A DNA stretch of 12,463 nucleotides from Spirogloea muscicola (taxonomy: Eukaryota; Streptophyta; Zygnematophyceae; Spirogloeales; Spirogloeaceae), in contig WELB01000074.1 of the NCBI GenBank assembly GCA_009602725.1, forward strand, positions 27,366 through 39,828. Reading direction: 5' to 3'. Under the pieces are notes generated by a model that worked only from the letters and a program-made list of their open reading frames with translations, was not told the DNA's origin and searched no databases. Shown here piece by piece: positions 10,544-12,463 of this stretch. The position numbers and the translations under genes were made by a program. Position 1 is the stretch's first letter, and every line of letters begins with the position of its first letter.

Positions 10544-12287
10544 TCACGTCTCGTCCATGGGAGTCGGCTCGTCCCGTCCCGGCGCTCGCTCACCGGACGC
10601 CCCCTCTGCATCACCCGCCGGCGGCTCATCCGGGGCTTCCCCGGCCTCGGCAGGCGCCGCAGCCTCTTCGGGCTTGCCTTCATCAGCAGCCACCGCCGCT
10701 GCCTGTGGCTCCGGCTCCGTTGCATCGGCAGCGCCGCCGCCATCGCCACCCTCATCGGCAGCGCTGAGTGCCTCGAGGTAGGGCTGCATGGCAGCGTCCT
10801 CGACAATTGTGAATGCCGTACCTTTGCCAACATAAGCCAGGCTGCAATTCAGCGTCGTGAGCTCGCCCTCCTGCGCGGCAGACATGGGCCCCCGCATCGG
10901 CAATAAGCCGTGATGTTTCATGTCAGTATACTTATGTATATATAAAAACACAGAAACTAATCTTGTACAGTCTCCAATCTCAATAACAGAATTGCATCTG
11001 CTCAGATTGACTGCTCGTTTCTGGATGGTTAGAAAGTGAGGTACCTAATCCCCATCCACTATACACATCCCGACTAACACAACCTCAGTGATCATTGCTA
11101 GCATTCATGGAGAGTATGGGCTGCTCGCCTGCAATGATTCCTTGACGGCGGTGAGCGCATGCTGGATGAGCTGCTCAAGCGAGGAGTCACTAAATTCCTT
11201 GAATTTGCGCTCCAGGTACGTTTTGGCAGCCTGCGAGCGGCTGCCGATGGCCATTGCATGGTACTCGTAGTAATTGCCTGACGGGCAGGTCTGACGCATG
11301 CACATGCACGTCTTGAAGTGAGTGCAGAACCACAATTGCTCAATTTAGCAAAGGTTGTCCGAGATTATGACAGTTAGAACGACCTTGCAGAACCTCGATA
11401 TACTATGTTGACTGCAGGCAGCACCGGGCCTGACGAGCGGAAGCCGAGCACGGCGTAGGCAGCAGTGGCTTGCCTGGTAGAGGTGGGGCCCAGTGCCGTC
11501 GTAGCCGGCGACAAGGAGGCCGACACCATAGGGCCGCGTCCAGGAGCGCTGCGTGTTGACCTGGGACTTGTCGGCCACCTGGACGACGAGGCGGCCGACC
11601 GGCAGCGGCGACTCGTACACGAACTTGTGGCTGATGCACTCGTTGCGCATGTAGAGCGTGAGCATGCGGCCGTCGGCGTTGAGGCCCGCGACCGCGACGC
11701 CCAGGTGGTCGTCCACCTTGACAATCTTCCGCTGCAGCCTCAGTGGCGGCCGTCAGTCTGCGGCTCGAGGCAAACGGCCGCAGCCAGCGAGCTCAAGGTT
11801 GCGCCGCGGCGACGCTGCAGATCATGCGCCAGGCTTGAGCGGCAAGGCTACCAGGGGTTTAAGGGATCTGAGGGGTTTAGGGGAGTTGGGGGAGAGGTCA
11901 GGTAGCGAGAGATAGGAGGAGCGTGGCAGCGGGGCTGGCGCAGCCGCCAGTCAGCCGGGCACGGCCGTCGCTGCCCGGCGGGCGCGGCAGCCATGGCTCG
12001 CACGAGCGAGCAGAGGCGGGCGAGTCTCTAGAGCCGCCGCCGCTTCGTTGCCGCCGCCGCCGCTGGCGGGCGCCACGGCGGGGAGTGGAGCGGGAGGAGG
12101 GCCTCGCCTGGTAGGACGAGAGCTCGGAGGCGGAGCGCTTGAGTGTGGCCAGCACGGCGTGGTCGCCGGACCGCAGCCCGACGGCGCAGCTGCCCTGCTT
12201 CACCGCCTCCATCGCGTACTCGATCTGGTGCAGCCGCCCCGCCGGGCTCCACGTCGTCACGTCCGTGTCGTACTGGTTGCGGAACAT
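10544..12287 (-). CDS. PSMA1: 20S proteasome alpha-ring subunit PSMA1/PAF (alpha6), 4 exons, complete
   Basis: Exons 12287-12108, 11731-11474, 11290-11129 and 10870-10544 (minus strand, TGA at 10546-10544) give 308 residues. The start [19 protein letters not shown] and the following HQIEYAMEA are the N-terminal signature of proteasome alpha subunits (residues 6-28). The next blocks ([52 protein letters not shown], then [19 protein letters not shown]) are typical of PSMA1. Alpha subunits are non-catalytic; they form the outer ring that gates the chamber and binds the regulatory particle, in cytosol and nucleus. Every junction is phase 0, and all three introns start with GC. The last about 69 residues are an Ala/Glu/Gly/Pro-rich acidic tail, making the protein longer than the human (263) or plant (about 278) forms. 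The start is fixed by family alignment; 52 bases of GCC-rich leader precede it. Confidence 0.95.
10871..11128 (-). other. GC-AG intron 3 of the proteasome gene
   Basis: The upstream exon ends TTG-CAG and the intron opens GCGAGC, closing GCCGCGCAG before GAG-GGC-GAG. The join gives [19 protein letters not shown], which fits the family. The intron is lower in GC than the exons and contains a TATATATAAA stretch on the plus strand at about 10935-10950. Confidence 0.85.
11291..11473 (-). other. GC-AG intron 2 of the proteasome gene
   Basis: The exon ends CTC-TAC-CAG, the intron opens GCAAGC and closes GCGTCAG before ACC-TGC-CCG. The join gives [16 protein letters not shown], which is strongly conserved in PSMA1, leaving no room for a nearby GT donor. 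Confidence 0.9.
11732..12107 (-). other. GC-AG intron 1 of the proteasome gene
   Basis: The exon ends TCC-TAC-CAG, the intron opens GCGAGG and closes GGCTGCAG before CGG-AAG-ATT. The join gives [16 protein letters not shown], matching the conserved family sequence. The intron contains GCC triplet repeats (about 12028-12065) and GGGGTTTA-type units (about 11855-11885). Confidence 0.9.

Positions 12288-12463
<176 letters not shown>

Noticed and set aside
10935-10950. TATATATAAA box on the plus strand
   Set aside because: It lies within intron 3 of PSMA1, and no plus-strand gene follows it.

Overview
The window most likely comes from a GC-rich, intron-bearing green alga (Chlorophyta). That placement is an inference from two plant/algal-style housekeeping genes with short GC-rich introns and from a LINE-type retroelement family with a restriction-like-endonuclease C-terminus. 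The right end runs into 124 uninterrupted T, which looks like a contig edge.

Layout. (1) Positions 1 to about 4905 are a graveyard of nested, 5'-truncated, fragmented and inverted 3' ends of non-LTR retrotransposons. At least three subfamilies (called A, B and C here) can be told apart by their last coding residues and 3' tails. The longest piece (about 400-1412) keeps the post-RT, zinc-binding and restriction-like endonuclease segments, broken by a stop and a frameshift. Their tails share a GGGCTGG/CCAGCCC stem-loop. (2) About 4910-5362 is the lower-GC 3' flank of the next gene. (3) 5363-9318, minus strand, is a 12-exon PQBP1-like gene: two WW domains, a CX2C-X13-CX2C motif and the spliceosome-binding C-terminal tail. 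(4) About 9394-10543 is intergenic, with GCC triplets, telomere-like fragments, one more solitary LINE 3' end and a 200-base purine tract. (5) 10544-12287, minus strand, is a complete four-exon gene for the 20S proteasome alpha subunit PSMA1/PAF (alpha6), followed by a GCC-rich leader and the poly-T edge.

The two host genes point the same way but look independent: one acts in pre-mRNA splicing, the other in protein degradation. The most unusual host-gene trait is the splice sites. All three PSMA1 introns, and one of eleven in the PQBP1-like gene, appear to begin with GC instead of GT. The main accessory finding is the LINE array, with recurring 3' stem-loops, tail-to-5'-end junctions, a twin-priming-like inversion and a tail-to-tail palindrome. 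Exon boundaries were derived by hand from reading-frame phase, splice consensus and remembered family motifs, with no alignment.
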